Assembly (NCBI GenBank): GCA_041228345.1
Contig: CP166131.1
Coordinates: 2,411,001 to 2,475,000, forward strand
Length of the DNA stretch: 64,000 nucleotides
Direction of reading: 5' to 3'
From: Alphaproteobacteria bacterium LSUCC0396
GTDB lineage: Bacteria > Pseudomonadota > Alphaproteobacteria > Puniceispirillales > Puniceispirillaceae
A program made the translations under genes and the position numbers. Position 1 is the first letter of the stretch; the number at the start of each line of letters is the position of its first letter. The notes below the pieces were generated by a model, which saw nothing but the letters and a program-made list of their open reading frames with translations, searched no databases and had not been told where the DNA came from. This document shows, piece after piece, positions 63,657-64,000 of this stretch.

Positions 63657-64000
63657 CTATTGCGGCTCATTACTGCGGATATGGCGATAGCGGGTTGCCG
63701 CATCATGGCGAACATCGAGCGCACTGCGCGTCGTGGCAATGGCGTTGCTGGGAACATCGGCGGTGATGGTACTGCCCGCCCCAATGATAGCGCCGGCGCC
63801 AATGCTGACCGGTGCAACAAGTGCTGTGTTTGAACCAATCGAGGCACCATCACCGATCAGCGTTTTAAATTTTCCAAAGCCATCATAATTACAGGTAATC
63901 GTGCCGGCACCGATATTTGCGTTGGCACCAATTGTCGTGTCGCCGATATAGGTCAGATGATTTGCCTTACTGCCAGCCCCGATATTTACCTTTTTGGTTT
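63657..64000 (-). CDS. glmU: UDP-N-acetylglucosamine pyrophosphorylase GlmU, C-terminal part
   Basis: Only the C-terminal 113 codons are in the window. They show left-handed beta-helix hexapeptides ([17 protein letters not shown] and similar) and the acetyltransferase signature [15 protein letters not shown], then an alpha-helical tail. This domain acetylates glucosamine-1-phosphate; the uridylyltransferase half lies beyond the window. It is upstream of hldE, so peptidoglycan/LPS sugar genes are grouped. Confidence 0.9.
   Translation of the reverse strand, partial: TKKVNIGAGSKANHLTYIGDTTIGANANIGAGTITCNYDGFGKFKTLIGDGASIGSNTALVAPVSIGAGAIIGAGSTITADVPSNAIATTRSALDVRHDAATRYRHIRSNEPQ

Overview
The window is ordinary single-copy chromosome from an alphaproteobacterium. 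The clearest marker is a circularly permuted, two-piece ssrA (tmRNA) gene next to sspB. Zinc-free L36, CcmE, class I fumarase and the block thyA-folA / hflK-hflC-degP / serB / miaA / ilvBHC / mreBCD-mrdA-rodA agree with this. The many transport and catabolic genes for small nitrogenous and 2-hydroxy acids suggest a marine heterotroph, perhaps of the SAR116 type; the clade is an inference. I saw no transposase, integrase, phage gene, CRISPR array, tRNA or rRNA.

Layout. 1-6 kb: end of a DMT exporter, a dehydrogenase, a TerC protein and a ferric-iron ABC importer behind two Fur/Irr-like boxes, then an FMN 2-hydroxyacid dehydrogenase. 6-9.4 kb (minus): dpaL, an M24 hydrolase and a maleate-isomerase/EutA-like protein. 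9.8-20.5 kb (plus): agmatinase, a PotABCD-type importer, an SDR, a class III aminotransferase, a DMT exporter and an aldehyde dehydrogenase, which together read as uptake and oxidation of agmatine/putrescine-like amines. 20.5-25.3 kb (minus): a four-gene operon with a semialdehyde dehydrogenase, an atypical M19 protein and two uncharacterised proteins. 25.6-33.9 kb: mixed genes (DMT exporter, ccmE, cytochrome c, a second FMN dehydrogenase, PCu(A)C, flavodoxin, pterin dehydratase, azlCD, pgk, msrA, rpmJ). 34.2-41.5 kb: glcDEF, a beta-hydroxyaspartate-aldolase-like gene, a 5'-truncated iminosuccinate-reductase-like remnant, and fumarase. 41.6-64 kb: core genes for trans-translation, thymidylate/folate synthesis, Fe-S assembly, membrane proteolysis, serine, tRNA modification, branched-chain amino acids, cell shape, peptide uptake and LPS heptose / UDP-GlcNAc synthesis.

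The points most worth following are the four-gene operon of unknown purpose at 20.5-25.3 kb, the dpaL/M24/EutA-like operon, the glycolate oxidase locus with a broken beta-hydroxyaspartate-cycle remnant, the permuted tmRNA beside its proteolysis adaptor, a 12-C tract right after a start codon, and a recurring pattern of short (11-25 bp) tandem duplications at gene 3' ends. Starts were moved from the longest frame wherever a Shine-Dalgarno sequence and family length supported an internal codon.
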